Assembly (NCBI RefSeq): GCF_010894435.1
Contig: NZ_JAAIXZ010000003.1
Location: forward strand, 682,001-746,000
Direction: 5' to 3'
Origin: Pyxidicoccus trucidator
GTDB taxonomy: Bacteria > Myxococcota > Myxococcia > Myxococcales > Myxococcaceae
Length of the DNA: 64,000 bases
Under the pieces are notes generated by a model, which was not told the DNA's origin, ran no database searches, and saw only the letters and a program-made list of their open reading frames with translations. Every line of letters starts with the position of its first letter. The stretch's first letter is position 1. Below, piece after piece: positions 35,528 through 45,185 of the stretch. The translations under genes were made by a program, and so were the position numbers.

Positions 35528-38500
35528 GTGAACAGGCTGGTCAGAATCCTCGCCGGCGCCGCGCTGGTGCTCTCGGGCACCGCGTCCGGTGCCTCCACTC
35601 GTCAGAACCACGATGCGCTCCTCGAGAGCGCTCCCTCCGGTCCCGCGCGGGCCGCTCGGGGACAGGACGTCCCGGGCGCGCGAGTGGTGCACCGGGACGC
35701 GCGGCTCGGAGTCCCGACCTTCGTCTGGATGTCCCGGCCCGCGGGCGGGGCGGCGTCGGCGGCCCTGCGCACGGCGGCGCCGTACGCGCGGCTGACTCCC
35801 GCGGCGGCGGCGCAGGCCCAGCTCGACCTCCTGGCTCCCCTCTACGGGGCCAGGACGGGCGAGGAGCTCGGCGCCTCCGTCGCGAGCGTCAGCCGCAACC
35901 CGCAGGGCACCTCCGTGGTGACGCTGAAGCAGGAGCTCGGCGGCCTCGAGGTGTTCCGCGGCGGGGTCGGGCTGCTCCTGGACCGGCAGAACGCGCTCGT
36001 GGCCGTCTCCGGCCACTTCTCGCCGGACCTGGGCGTGGGCAACGGCAGCCCCGCGCGCGCCTTCCGCCTGGGCGCCGGGGAGGCCATCTCGCGCGCCTAT
36101 GCGGACCTGACGGGCCAGCCGCTCGACGCCAGCCTGCTCGCGCTCACGGACGTCCGTGGGCGCTACTCGCACTATGACCTGGCCTCGTACGCGAGGCCGC
36201 TCGCGGTGGGCCTGCGCATCCCCGCGCGCGCCAGGCAGGTCCTCTTCCAGCTCCCCGACGGCCTGGTGCCCGCCTGGTACGTGGAGCTGAACACGCGGGT
36301 CCAGGGCTCCCAGGACTCGGCGTACTACGCCTACGTCGTCGCGGCGGAAGACGGGCGGGTGCTCTTCCGCAACGACCTCACGGCGGACGCCACCCACTCC
36401 TACCGCGTCTGGGCGGACGCCACGCCTCCGTACACCCCGTTCGCGGGCCCCGGGGGCAATGACTCCATTCCGCACCCCACGGGCAGCCCCAATGGCTACG
36501 TGCCCGAGTTCGCCGAGCGCAACCTGGTGACGCTCGACAGCGCGCCATACAGCCGGAACGACCCCTGGCTTCCTTCGGGCGCCACGGAGACGGTGGGCAA
36601 CAACGTGGACGCGTACGCGGACCTGGCCGCCGGGGACGGCTTCGGTCCCGGAGACGTGCGCGCGCCCCTGTCCGGCCCGTGTGCCTTCGACTTCCCCTAC
36701 AGCTTCGGCCTGCTGCCCTACGAGACGGCGGACCAGCTCCATGCCTCCATCACCCAGCTGTTCTACCTGAACAACTGGCTGCACGACTGGTACTACGACG
36801 CGGGCTTCGACGAGGCGGCCGGCAACGCGCAGGCCGACAACTTCGGGCGCGGCGGCGTTGGCGGTGACCCCGTGCTGGCGCAGGCCCAGGACTACAGCGG
36901 CTTCAACAACGCCAACATGGCCACTCCGGCCGATGGCGCCAGCCCGCGCATGCAGATGTACCTCTTCACCGGGACGGTGGACACGAGGCTGACGGTGTCC
37001 GCGCCCGAGGAGCTCGCTCGCGACTACGCGGCGTCCCATGCGGCCTTCGGTCCCCGCATCGTCTCCGCCACCGGCCAGGTGGTGCAGGCGCGCGACGAGA
37101 GCGTGGCCGGCTCGCCCCTGGCGACGGATGCGTGCTCGCCGCTCACCAACGCGGCGGAGGTGGCCGGCAAGCTGGCCCTGGTGGACCGGGGCACGTGCAG
37201 CTTCGACCTCAAGGTCCTCAACGCCCAGGCCGCGGGCGCCCTCGGCGTCATCGTGGTCAACACCTCTGGCGCGGCCCTGCTCCCCATGGGGGGAGGCGAG
37301 TCCACCACGCCCTCCATTGGCGCCATCATGATTGGCTATGTGGAGGGCAACCTCCTCAAGGCCCGGCTCGCCTCCGGGGTGCAGGCCACTATCCGCAGCC
37401 GCCCGGTGGCGGAGCTGGACGGCACCATCGACAACGGCATCGTCGCGCACGAGTGGGGCCACTACATCAGCAACCGCCTCGTCCATGACGGCTCGGGCCT
37501 CGGCAACAACCAGGGCCGGAGCATGGGAGAGGGCTGGGCGGACTTCCATGCGCTGCTGCTGATGGTGCGGCCCGAGGACGCGAGCGTCGCGTCCAACCCC
37601 GATTGGACTGGCACCTTCGCCCCGGCGGAGTACGCCACGCGCAACCTCGGGTCGGACAGCGCCTACTTCGGCATCCGGCGCCTGCCCTACTCGGTGGACT
37701 TCACGAAGAACCCGCTCACTTTCAAGCACATCACCAACGGCACCCCGCTGCCCTCGGGCGTGCCCTACGCCTTCGGGGAGAACGGCCTGAGCAACGCGGA
37801 AGTGCACAACGCCGGCGAGGTGTGGGCGACCATGCTGTGGGAGTGCTACGTGTCGCTGCTGCGCGCCCACCCCTTCGCCGAGGCCCAGCAGCGGATGAAG
37901 AGCTACCTGGTCGCGAGCTACCGGCTGACGCCGGCCTCGCCCACGTTCCTGGAGGCCCGCGACGCGCTGCTCGCGGTCGTCTACGCGGCGGACCCGGCGG
38001 ACTTCCAGCGCTTCGCCGGGGCCTTCGCGCGGCGCGGGGCCGGCGTGGGAGCCGTGGCGCCGGAGCGTGGCTCCGCGACGCACGCGGGCGTGGTGGAGAG
38101 CTTCAAGAGCGGCCCGGATGTGGAGTGGGAGTCCGCGACGCTCGTCGACGACCACCCCACGCTCGGCTGCGACGGGGATGGCTACCTGGACAACCGCGAG
38201 CGTGGCACGCTGCGCCTCACCCTGCGCAACACGGGGACCGCGCCCCTGGAGGCGACGACGGCCACCGTCTCCGTGGACAGCGCGGCCCTCCGGCTGGACG
38301 GTGACGGCGAGGTGAGCTTCCCCACCATCGGCATCTTCGAGTCAGCGACCGTGGAGGTGCCCGTGGCGCTCGACGGCGCGGCGCCCGGCTCCACGGTCCG
38401 CTTCACCATCGCCTACCGCGACGCCCACGGCGTGGCCGCAGGTGACAGGCAGGCGGTGCTCGCCGTCACGGTGGAGCAGGACGAGCAGCCGCGGACGTCC

Positions 38501-39793
38501 GCCACCGAGTCGGTGCAGGCGCAGCAGCTCCCCTGGGAGCGGGCCGGCGCCCTCGGCGGTACCCGCTTCGGGGTGAGGGAGTACGCCGCGCCCGAGCGCG
38601 GGTTCCACGGCGTGGACCCGGATGCTGGCGCGGACTTCTCGCTCGTCTCGCCGCCGCTGCACGTGGGGACGGGGACGTTCTCCTTCACCTTCCAGCACCT
38701 GTATGCCTTTGAGCAGGCGGCCGCGTCCTTCTTCGACGGCGGCGTCCTCGAGCTGTCGGAGGATGACGGCCTGACGTGGACCGACCTCGGCAACCGCTTC
38801 ACCCAGAACGGCTACCGCGGGGAGCTGACCACCTACGAGGGCAACGTGAATCCGCTCGTCGGCCGCCGGGCCTTCCGCGGGAGCAGCCCGGGCTATCCGC
38901 GGCTCCATGCCTCGACGGTGAGCCTCGGCACCGCCTACGCGGGGAAGACGGTGCGCATCCGCTTCCGCATCGGCGCGGACGAGGCGGGAGGCGGCTTTGG
39001 CTGGCTCATCGACGACATCGCCTTCACCGGCCTCACCGACACTCCCTTCACGTCCCTGGGCGCGAACGAGGGCGTGTGCTCCGGCGGCCGGCCCACGGCG
39101 GGCGCGGGCGAGGACGTCTCCATCGACGAGGGCGCGCCCGTGCGCCTCGGCGGGAGCGGAACGGGCGTGAGCGGCGGCACGCTCACCTGGCAGTGGGAGC
39201 AGGTGGCCGGGCCCGCGGTGACGCTCACCGGGGCGGACATGCCGGATGCGGGCTTCACCTCGCCTGACGTGAGCGTGGACACCACGCTGACCTTCCGGCT
39301 GACGGTGTGGGACGGTCCCCGGCGCGGCACGGACGAGGTGGACGTCCTGGTGCGCAAGGTCAACCGCGCGCCCGTGGCGGCAACGGGGCCGGCGCAGGCG
39401 GTGGACGAGCGCACGCCGGTGACGCTCCAGGGCGGTGGCGAGGACCCGGACGGGGATGTCCTCACCACCTTCCGCTGGACGCAGGTGTCCGGCCCTACCG
39501 TGACGCTGACCGGGGCGGACAGCGCGTCACCCACCTTCACGGCGCCCGATATCCAGACCGCCACGGCGGACCTCGTCTTCCAGCTCGTGGTCGGCGACGG
39601 CGGACTGGACAGCGCGGCGGCCACGGTGACGGTGACCGTGCGCGACGTGCCGGCCTCTCCCGAGCCGCAGCCGGAGCCGCGGCCCGGCGAGCAGGACAAC
39701 CAGGGCTGCTCGGCCACCGGCACACCGGCGGCGCTCCCGCTGGCGCTGCTGCTCCTCGCGCTCCTCGCGTGGCGGAGACGTGTGGCGCGGTGA
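35528..39793 (+). CDS. M36-family metallopeptidase with PA domain and MYXO-CTERM-like tail
   Basis: The product is 1421 residues. A signal peptide (1 to about 22) and an FTP/PepSY-like propeptide come first. The fungalysin-like catalytic region carries a PA insert (about 510-610) and the zinc site HEWGH at 641-645; Glu668 in GEGWADFHAL is the likely third ligand. Then come beta-sandwich regions, a jelly-roll-like domain (about 980-1180) and two PKD-like domains (about 1190-1385). The tail QGCSATGTPAALPLALLLLALLAWRRRVAR, given here in parts as QGCSATG, a hydrophobic helix and RRR, has the form of a MYXO-CTERM sorting signal. A secreted, surface-anchored protease for predation or nutrition is likely (inference). 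Confidence 0.9.
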   Translation: MNRLVRILAGAALVLSGTASGASTRQNHDALLESAPSGPARAARGQDVPGARVVHRDARLGVPTFVWMSRPAGGAASAALRTAAPYARLTPAAAAQAQLDLLAPLYGARTGEELGASVASVSRNPQGTSVVTLKQELGGLEVFRGGVGLLLDRQNALVAVSGHFSPDLGVGNGSPARAFRLGAGEAISRAYADLTGQPLDASLLALTDVRGRYSHYDLASYARPLAVGLRIPARARQVLFQLPDGLVPAWYVELNTRVQGSQDSAYYAYVVAAEDGRVLFRNDLTADATHSYRVWADATPPYTPFAGPGGNDSIPHPTGSPNGYVPEFAERNLVTLDSAPYSRNDPWLPSGATETVGNNVDAYADLAAGDGFGPGDVRAPLSGPCAFDFPYSFGLLPYETADQLHASITQLFYLNNWLHDWYYDAGFDEAAGNAQADNFGRGGVGGDPVLAQAQDYSGFNNANMATPADGASPRMQMYLFTGTVDTRLTVSAPEELARDYAASHAAFGPRIVSATGQVVQARDESVAGSPLATDACSPLTNAAEVAGKLALVDRGTCSFDLKVLNAQAAGALGVIVVNTSGAALLPMGGGESTTPSIGAIMIGYVEGNLLKARLASGVQATIRSRPVAELDGTIDNGIVAHEWGHYISNRLVHDGSGLGNNQGRSMGEGWADFHALLLMVRPEDASVASNPDWTGTFAPAEYATRNLGSDSAYFGIRRLPYSVDFTKNPLTFKHITNGTPLPSGVPYAFGENGLSNAEVHNAGEVWATMLWECYVSLLRAHPFAEAQQRMKSYLVASYRLTPASPTFLEARDALLAVVYAADPADFQRFAGAFARRGAGVGAVAPERGSATHAGVVESFKSGPDVEWESATLVDDHPTLGCDGDGYLDNRERGTLRLTLRNTGTAPLEATTATVSVDSAALRLDGDGEVSFPTIGIFESATVEVPVALDGAAPGSTVRFTIAYRDAHGVAAGDRQAVLAVTVEQDEQPRTSATESVQAQQLPWERAGALGGTRFGVREYAAPERGFHGVDPDAGADFSLVSPPLHVGTGTFSFTFQHLYAFEQAAASFFDGGVLELSEDDGLTWTDLGNRFTQNGYRGELTTYEGNVNPLVGRRAFRGSSPGYPRLHASTVSLGTAYAGKTVRIRFRIGADEAGGGFGWLIDDIAFTGLTDTPFTSLGANEGVCSGGRPTAGAGEDVSIDEGAPVRLGGSGTGVSGGTLTWQWEQVAGPAVTLTGADMPDAGFTSPDVSVDTTLTFRLTVWDGPRRGTDEVDVLVRKVNRAPVAATGPAQAVDERTPVTLQGGGEDPDGDVLTTFRWTQVSGPTVTLTGADSASPTFTAPDIQTATADLVFQLVVGDGGLDSAAATVTVTVRDVPASPEPQPEPRPGEQDNQGCSATGTPAALPLALLLLALLAWRRRVAR

Positions 39794-40065
39794 CGGTCCA
39801 GGGCGCGGGTGCCCCCACACGTGCCAGCTTCTCGTGAGGGGGGGGCCGCTGGATAACACCGCGTCCGGCCTGGAGTTTCCCTCGCCTCGTCCGCGAGTTC
39901 ATCCTCCAACACCGTCAGGCACCCTGAGAATCAGGTGTTGAGAAGCGTCGCCTGCTGAAAAAACGACTGCCCGGGGTGCTTGCCCGGGTTGTCGCTCCGG
40001 GGGGGCCTCCCTAGTTTGGGTCTCGCGCATCGGGCCGTGAAGGCGCGAGACACATGGGAGGCGAC

Positions 40066-40458
40066 GTGGGGATTCGGCGGATGTGGCTCGGGCTGGGCGT
40101 GGCGGCGGTGGGACTCTCCCTGGGGACGGGCTGCATGTCTCCCTCGTCGGAGTCCGAGGAGCGTCTGGCCGCGCTGGAGGCCGAGGCCGAGGAGCTGGAC
40201 GTCGCGCTCGACGACGTCGAGGAGCGGCTCCTGGGCAACCAGGCCATGCTCCAGACGTGGCAGGAGATGGGGCGCCGGCACCAGCAGGTGACGCAGCTGC
40301 ACTGCCAGACGGCGGACACGCACCTCATGGCGCTGATGAAGCACTACGACAAGCAGGAGGAGAAGGCGCGCCAGATGAAGCGCCGCCGGGGCACGGTGGC
40401 CGCGGTGGACTCCTCGGTGCTCACCTCCGGCAAGGCGCCCAAGCGCGGCAACAACTGA
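40066..40458 (+). CDS. Small coiled-coil lipoprotein
   Basis: The product is 130 residues. GTG 40066 follows GGGAGG by 4 bases and gives the compact signal GIRRMWLGLGVAAVGLSL ending in lipobox GTGC. The in-frame ATG at 40054 lies before that ribosome site and ATG 40081 is also possible. Residues about 30-75 are a heptad-rich helix (EERLAALEAEAEELDVALDD; VEERLLGNQAML), so an Lpp-like or tether-like outer-membrane coiled coil is plausible. The C-terminus is basic. No family is recognised. It is convergent with the response-regulator gene. Confidence 0.7.
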   Translation: MGIRRMWLGLGVAAVGLSLGTGCMSPSSESEERLAALEAEAEELDVALDDVEERLLGNQAMLQTWQEMGRRHQQVTQLHCQTADTHLMALMKHYDKQEEKARQMKRRRGTVAAVDSSVLTSGKAPKRGNN

Positions 40459-40467
40459 CGCCGGTTC

Positions 40468-40503
40468 TTGAGCGGGCTCTTGAACGGGCTCTCAAGCGGG
40501 CTC
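40468..40503. repeat. Three tandem 12-base repeats between convergent genes
   Basis: TTGAGCGGGCTC, TTGAACGGGCTC and TCAAGCGGGCTC abut one another and the stop codon of the response-regulator gene at 40504. CTTGAG at the left and CTCAAG in the third unit can pair, so the block may fold as a shared terminator for the two converging genes. Confidence 0.5.
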
Positions 40504-41223
40504 TCAAAGACTCATCCGCTCACGGAAGCGCTGGGACTGGCGGCGCGACAGCTCCACCTCGCGTCCGCCGCGCAGGCGCGCCACCAGCGTGCCGCCGGGG
40601 CCGGGCTCCAGCGCTTCGATGAAGTCCAGGTTGATGAGGTGCTGGCGACTGGCGCGGAAGAAGCGCGCCGAATCCAGTCGTTCCTCCAGGTAGCTCAGCG
40701 AGCGCAGCAGCAGGGGCTGGTGTCCTTCGAGCACCAGCCGTGAGTAGTTGCCCTCCGAGGTGATGAGCGGCACCTGCGCGAGCTGCACCAGCCAGCAGCG
40801 CTCGCCGTCCCTCACGAAGACGCGCTCCAGCGGTGTGCCCTGGGCCTGCGGTGTCGTGGGGACACGGGCCGCGCGGCCGCGCTGGCGCACGCGCTCCAAG
40901 GCCTCGGCGAGGCGTGCGGGCTCGATGGGCTTGAGGAGGTAGTCGAGCGCGTTCACCTGGAAGGCGCGCACGGCGTGCTCGTCGAACGCGGTGGTGAACA
41001 CCACGTCCGGCGGTTCGTCCAGGCGCGCCAACACGTCGAAGCCGGTGCCGCCGGGCATCTGGATGTCGAGCAGCAGCAGGTCCGGGGACAGGGCCTCCAC
41101 CTGTCGGCAGGTCTCCTCCACGTGGGAGGCCTCGCCCACCACCTCGACATCGGGGAAGGCCGCGAGCAGGCGGCGCAGCTCGGCGCGGGCCAGACGCTCG
41201 TCGTCGGCGATGAGGGCTCTCAT
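40504..41223 (-). CDS. LytTR-family response regulator
   Basis: The product is 239 residues from ATG 41223. The receiver domain has DDE at 7-9, phospho-acceptor Asp53 (LLDIQMPGGTGFDVL) and Lys in DYLLKPIEP. The LytTR DNA-binding domain at about 140-239 has FVRDGERCWLV, LITSEGNYSRLVL and FRASRQHLINLDFIEAL. It overlaps the histidine kinase gene by 4 bases (ATGA at 41223-41220), so it is translationally coupled to it. AgrA/LytR-type regulators bind direct repeats with this beta-fold domain; the target genes are unknown. Confidence 0.94.
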   Translation of the reverse strand: MRALIADDERLARAELRRLLAAFPDVEVVGEASHVEETCRQVEALSPDLLLLDIQMPGGTGFDVLARLDEPPDVVFTTAFDEHAVRAFQVNALDYLLKPIEPARLAEALERVRQRGRAARVPTTPQAQGTPLERVFVRDGERCWLVQLAQVPLITSEGNYSRLVLEGHQPLLLRSLSYLEERLDSARFFRASRQHLINLDFIEALEPGPGGTLVARLRGGREVELSRRQSQRFRERMSL

Positions 41224-42257
41224 GCGGGCAGGGGAATGCGGACGCGCGCCGTCGTGAGGGCCGCCTGCGTCCGGTCGAGGTGGAGCGAGGCGTCGGCGCC
41301 GCACAGCAGGCGCAGCCGCTCGCTCGCGTTGTGGAGGCCCACGCCACCGCTCTCGGGGCGCGGAGTGGTGGGAGGGAGCGTGGCGGTGTTGGCGACCTCC
41401 AGGTGGAGCGCGCCGTCGCGCACGCGAGCGGAGACCGTCACTTCACCGCCCTCCGGAGTCAGTCCCACGCCGTGCTTGATGGCGTTCTCCACCAGCGTCT
41501 GCACGAGCATGGCGGGCACGGAGACGCCGAGCGCGGCGGGCTCCACGTCCTCGCGCACGCGCAGGCGGGACTCCAGGCGCACGCCCTCCAGGCCCAGGTA
41601 GTCGCGCACGACTTGCAGCTCGCGCTCCAGGGGCACCGTCTCCGGTCCCCGGGCGGCGAGCGCGTAGCGCAGCAGCGCGGACAGGCGGGTGACGACTTCC
41701 TGCGCGCGGGCGGGGTCCTCGGAGATGAGGGCGCGCACGCTGTTGAGGCAGTTGAAGAGGAAGTGCGGCTGGAGCTGGGCCTTGAGGAAGCGCAGCTCGG
41801 CGGCCTGGGCGGCGGCCTCCAGCTTCCAGCGCTCCAGCTCCGCCCGCCGTGCGCGCTCCACGGCGTGGATGGCGAAGTAGAGGACCAGCCACATCAGCAT
41901 CATCAGCGTCCAGATGATGCTGCTGCTGACGAAGCCGAACACGGAGGCCTGCTCCAGCGTGTACAGGCGGAGCACGAACACGCCCAGCACGAAGGCCACC
42001 AGGTCCTGCACCAGCCCGAGCCCCAGCGCGGTGGCGAGGACGCGCACGGCCAGGGCGGGCAGGGGCAGCGCGGCCCACGCGCGCAGGGGCAGCCGCGTGC
42101 GGGCCAGGTGGGTGAGCACGGCGCCAGAGAGGCAGAACAGCCACCACGCCAGCGGGGTGACGGGGCTGCTCCACGCCAGCAGGGTGTTGACGAGGCCATA
42201 GAGGCCCCAGCCGCCGAGCTGGCAGGCCACGTACACCCTGGCGCGCGAGGACATCAT
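41220..42257 (-). CDS. LytS-type sensor histidine kinase
   Basis: The product is 345 residues. Four membrane helices occupy about residues 8-130. The His_kinase domain has the phospho-acceptor in LKAQLQPHFLFNCLNSVRAL. The GHKL ATPase domain follows with VPAMLVQTLVENAIKHGVG and GGVGLHNASERL. There is no periplasmic sensor domain, so the membrane region itself or a partner senses the signal. It is coupled to the downstream LytTR regulator by a 4-base overlap. The next upstream gene on the same strand is a lipoprotein hydrolase 34 bases away, possibly in the same transcript. Confidence 0.93.
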   Translation of the reverse strand: MMSSRARVYVACQLGGWGLYGLVNTLLAWSSPVTPLAWWLFCLSGAVLTHLARTRLPLRAWAALPLPALAVRVLATALGLGLVQDLVAFVLGVFVLRLYTLEQASVFGFVSSSIIWTLMMLMWLVLYFAIHAVERARRAELERWKLEAAAQAAELRFLKAQLQPHFLFNCLNSVRALISEDPARAQEVVTRLSALLRYALAARGPETVPLERELQVVRDYLGLEGVRLESRLRVREDVEPAALGVSVPAMLVQTLVENAIKHGVGLTPEGGEVTVSARVRDGALHLEVANTATLPPTTPRPESGGVGLHNASERLRLLCGADASLHLDRTQAALTTARVRIPLPA

Positions 42258-42291
42258 CGAAAGGCTCCGGAAAGGCGTGAGTCCACCACAC

Positions 42292-43212
42292 TCACTGGCG
42301 CGGCTCTACCTGCGCGACGGACGCGTGGGTGCCGAGGAAGCCGTCAAGCTCACGGAAGAAGCCCTCCGGGTCGTCCCACATGATGAAGTGCCGGGCCGTG
42401 TCGCTCATGACGACGCGGCCGGTGGACAGCTTCGCGTACTGGCTCCGGTAGACGGCTTCGACGGCCTCGCGAGGGACGCGGCCCTTGAGGGCAATCCACG
42501 AGCCCAGCACCAGGGTGGGGACGGTGATGCGCGACAGCTCGGGGCGCAGGTCGGTGGTGGTCAGCTCGTAGATGGCCTGGTTCACGGTCTCCGGGTCCGA
42601 GTCCGCGCCCCAGCGGGCGGCGACGTCCACCTTCGACTCATCGGAGATGTAGCCGCGAAGCACCATGCGCGACTGCATGCTCCGCTGCTCCACCGTCTGC
42701 ATGCGCATGAGGGTGCGCATCTCCTCCGCGCGAGGGCGCATGCTGTCGGCGGTGGCGCTCGGGTCCATGGCGGCGGGGAGGAAGGGGAGGCTGTCGACGA
42801 TGACGACGCCGCCCACGAGCTCGGGCGCGTCCGCGGCCACCGCGAGCGCCAGCACACCGCCGAGGCTGTGGCCGACGAGGATGGGCTTCTCCAGCCCCTG
42901 CGAGCGGAGGTAGTCGGCCAGCGCGCGGCGCTCGGTGGCGAAGAAGGGCGCGGGGATGGCGGGCTGGCCCGCGAAGCCGGCCAGGGTGAGGACGTGGCAG
43001 TCGTAGCGGCCCTGGAGGTGCGCCACCGTCTCGCTCCACACCTCGCCGGACGAGGCGAGGCCGGGGATGAAGACCAGCGGGCGGCCCTTGCCGGAGCGCT
43101 CCACATGGAAGGGCTGGGGGGCGGAAGGGGTGGACGCGCCGGAGGTGGTGGCGCAGCCGGTGAGCAGGGCGAGGGTGACGAGCAGTGAGGCGAGGACGGG
43201 GACACGGGGCAT
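42292..43212 (-). CDS. Alpha/beta-hydrolase lipoprotein
   Basis: The product is 306 residues from ATG 43212; the open frame to 43281 is non-coding-like. The lipobox is LLTGC (Cys20). The hydrolase core has the oxyanion region FIPGLASSGEVW, nucleophile elbow GHSLGG, an acidic residue in the VPTLVLGSWIAL region and the catalytic His in SDTARHFIMWDDP. Substrate is unknown; extracytoplasmic esterases of this type cut acyl or lactone bonds. It is upstream of the LytS/LytR-like pair on the same strand. Confidence 0.87.
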   Translation of the reverse strand: MPRVPVLASLLVTLALLTGCATTSGASTPSAPQPFHVERSGKGRPLVFIPGLASSGEVWSETVAHLQGRYDCHVLTLAGFAGQPAIPAPFFATERRALADYLRSQGLEKPILVGHSLGGVLALAVAADAPELVGGVVIVDSLPFLPAAMDPSATADSMRPRAEEMRTLMRMQTVEQRSMQSRMVLRGYISDESKVDVAARWGADSDPETVNQAIYELTTTDLRPELSRITVPTLVLGSWIALKGRVPREAVEAVYRSQYAKLSTGRVVMSDTARHFIMWDDPEGFFRELDGFLGTHASVAQVEPRQ

Positions 43213-43441
43213 GGCGGACTCCCGAAGTGGGTACGGGGAGGAAGGTACGCACCCGGGGCGTGGGCTCCGTGGATACTCCATGAGCGGTTCGGGGACGGGA
43301 TGAGCGGCGGGGAGGCTCGGTGGCTGGCGGGGACTGAGTGGCTCGTGGGCGGGATGAGCGGTGGCGCGGTGTGTGGCTGGCGGGGACCTTCACGCTTCGG
43401 GCAGGCTCGCGGGAGTTGCCTCGCCTGAAGGGAAGTCCTCC

Positions 43442-45163
43442 GTGTCCACGCCTGACCCGTTCGAGCCTTCTCCCTCCCCGGACTCGCAGTCCGCGTCGGA
43501 GGCGCCCGCCTCGCAGGTGGCACTCGTGGAAGTGCCCGCCGCGCCGATGGCGGTCGTGGAGGAGTCCTTCGCGCGGTACCTCGCCCGGAGGCTGGTGGCG
43601 GAGGAGGGCTTCCGCGAGGAGCCAGTCCCCGAGGCAGCGGAGCTGGTCGCGGCCTCGGACGCGGTGCTGACGTACTCGGATGGAATGTCGATGGTCCTCG
43701 TCTGCCTCGTGGACCGGGAGCGCGAGACCTCGCGGCGCTTCGGCCTGGACGTGGCGGCGCTCGAGCGCATCGGCAAGGAGTGCCTCAAGTACACGGGCAC
43801 GGTGAGCGGCACGAAGCTGCCGGTGGGGCTCCAGGTCATCGAGGTAGGGCGGACGCCCGCGACAGAGGAGGACCGGCAGCGGCTGGAGCGCTACCGCCTG
43901 GGGCTGTTCCACAAGGTGCACCTGCACGCGATGCACGTGGACACCACGGCCCCGGGAGCGGTGTGGGCGAGCACGTGGCGCCGCGCCAAGGTGTCCGCCC
44001 GCTACCTGCGCCGGCTGGTGTCGGAGCCGCGTCAGGTGGTGGCGGAGGAGACGCTGGCGGAGGTGCCGGAGCGCACGCCGGTGCTCTCCCCCGCGCTGCT
44101 GGTGGCGATGGTGCTCGGCTTCGCGGCGGAGCACCTCTTCGGCGTGGGGGAGAAGGGAGACGGCCTGCTCGCGCCCGGAGTGCAGACGCTGGTGGCGATG
44201 GGCGGGGTGAATTCAATGTTGGTGCTGGAGGCGGGACAGTGGTGGCGCCTGCTGATGGCGCCACTGCTTCACGGCGACATCTTCCACCTGCTGCTCAACG
44301 GCGTCTGTCTGTGGTTCGTGACGGCGACGGTGGAGGGACTGCTGGGCCGCGCGTGGACGGGGCTGCTGTTCCTCGCGGGGGCGCTGGGCGGTGGGGCGCT
44401 GTCGATGGCCATCAACGCCGACTCGGTGGTGTCGGTGGGCGCGTCGGGTGTGTTGATGGGCCTGTTGGCGGCACTGCTGGCCCTGAGCCGGCGCATTCCC
44501 CGGGGACCGGAGCGGGCGCAACTTCAAGTCTTGTCATTGCAGCTACTGATTCCCTCGTTGATTCCCATTGGCATGTCGCGGACGGGCGGAGAGATTGACT
44601 TCGCGGCGCACGTCGGTGGCGCGCTCGCCGGAGGCGCGGTGGGGCTGCTGCTGGCGCGAGCATGGGCGCGGAAGGAGCCGGTGCCGCCCGCGACGACGCC
44701 CATGGGAGCGGTGGGCGTGCTGGCGACGGTGGCGCTGATGGTGAGCATGGGGTTCGCATTCCAGTACCGGCAGGACTCCGCGCTGGAGCTGGAGCTGATT
44801 CCCGCGGAGGCGCTGCCCGAGACACATGCTGCGGGGATGGAGCAGGCGAAGGACCTGCTCGCGCGTTACCCGAGAGACCCGCGAGCGCACCTGTTCCAGG
44901 CGCTGGTGTTGATGGAGGCGAACGACCTGCCCGGAGCCGAGCGGGAGCTGCGCACCGCGCTCTCCGAGCCGCACATCCTGGAGCACTTCTTCGAGGGCTC
45001 GGTGCTGCCCCTCCTGCTGCACGAGGAGCTGGGGCGCGTGCTCGTGGAGCAGGGCCGCAAGGACGAGGCGCAAGCCCTGGTGAAGCCCTTCTGCGTGGCG
45101 GGCGAGGACGGACAGCTGCCGTCAGGGCTCGTCGAGCTGGGACTGTGCGGCACGACACCGTGA
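43442..45163 (+). CDS. Rhomboid-family intramembrane protease with N-terminal and TPR-like domains
   Basis: The product is 573 residues from GTG 43442, preceded by AAGGGAAG; the longer frame from 43361 lacks support. Residues about 40-200 form a soluble alpha/beta domain. The rhomboid core (about 225-425) has GQWWRLLMAPLLHGDIFHLLLN in parts, catalytic Ser335 in VGASGVLMG and catalytic His390 in FAAHVGGALAG. After a further helix, residues about 470-565 form a TPR-like helical tail (DLLARYPRDPRAHLFQALVL; LPGAERELRTAL). Rhomboids cleave transmembrane substrates within the bilayer; the added domains may select them (inference). It is convergent with the minus-strand six-gene run. Confidence 0.9.
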   Translation: MSTPDPFEPSPSPDSQSASEAPASQVALVEVPAAPMAVVEESFARYLARRLVAEEGFREEPVPEAAELVAASDAVLTYSDGMSMVLVCLVDRERETSRRFGLDVAALERIGKECLKYTGTVSGTKLPVGLQVIEVGRTPATEEDRQRLERYRLGLFHKVHLHAMHVDTTAPGAVWASTWRRAKVSARYLRRLVSEPRQVVAEETLAEVPERTPVLSPALLVAMVLGFAAEHLFGVGEKGDGLLAPGVQTLVAMGGVNSMLVLEAGQWWRLLMAPLLHGDIFHLLLNGVCLWFVTATVEGLLGRAWTGLLFLAGALGGGALSMAINADSVVSVGASGVLMGLLAALLALSRRIPRGPERAQLQVLSLQLLIPSLIPIGMSRTGGEIDFAAHVGGALAGGAVGLLLARAWARKEPVPPATTPMGAVGVLATVALMVSMGFAFQYRQDSALELELIPAEALPETHAAGMEQAKDLLARYPRDPRAHLFQALVLMEANDLPGAERELRTALSEPHILEHFFEGSVLPLLLHEELGRVLVEQGRKDEAQALVKPFCVAGEDGQLPSGLVELGLCGTTP

Positions 45164-45185
45164 GCTGAGCCGCACCCGTGCGTGC

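Noticed and set aside
31606..35598. A 1330-residue open frame antisense to the repeat lipoprotein
   Set aside because: It merely mirrors the repeat array and has no signal peptide or domain; the sense frame has a lipobox and coupled start.
43281..43441. An ATG/GTG-started extension of the rhomboid gene from 43361 and a small gene in this gap
   Set aside because: The added residues are not conserved-looking; AAGGGAAG before GTG 43442 marks the start, and the rest of the gap has only promoter-like sequence.
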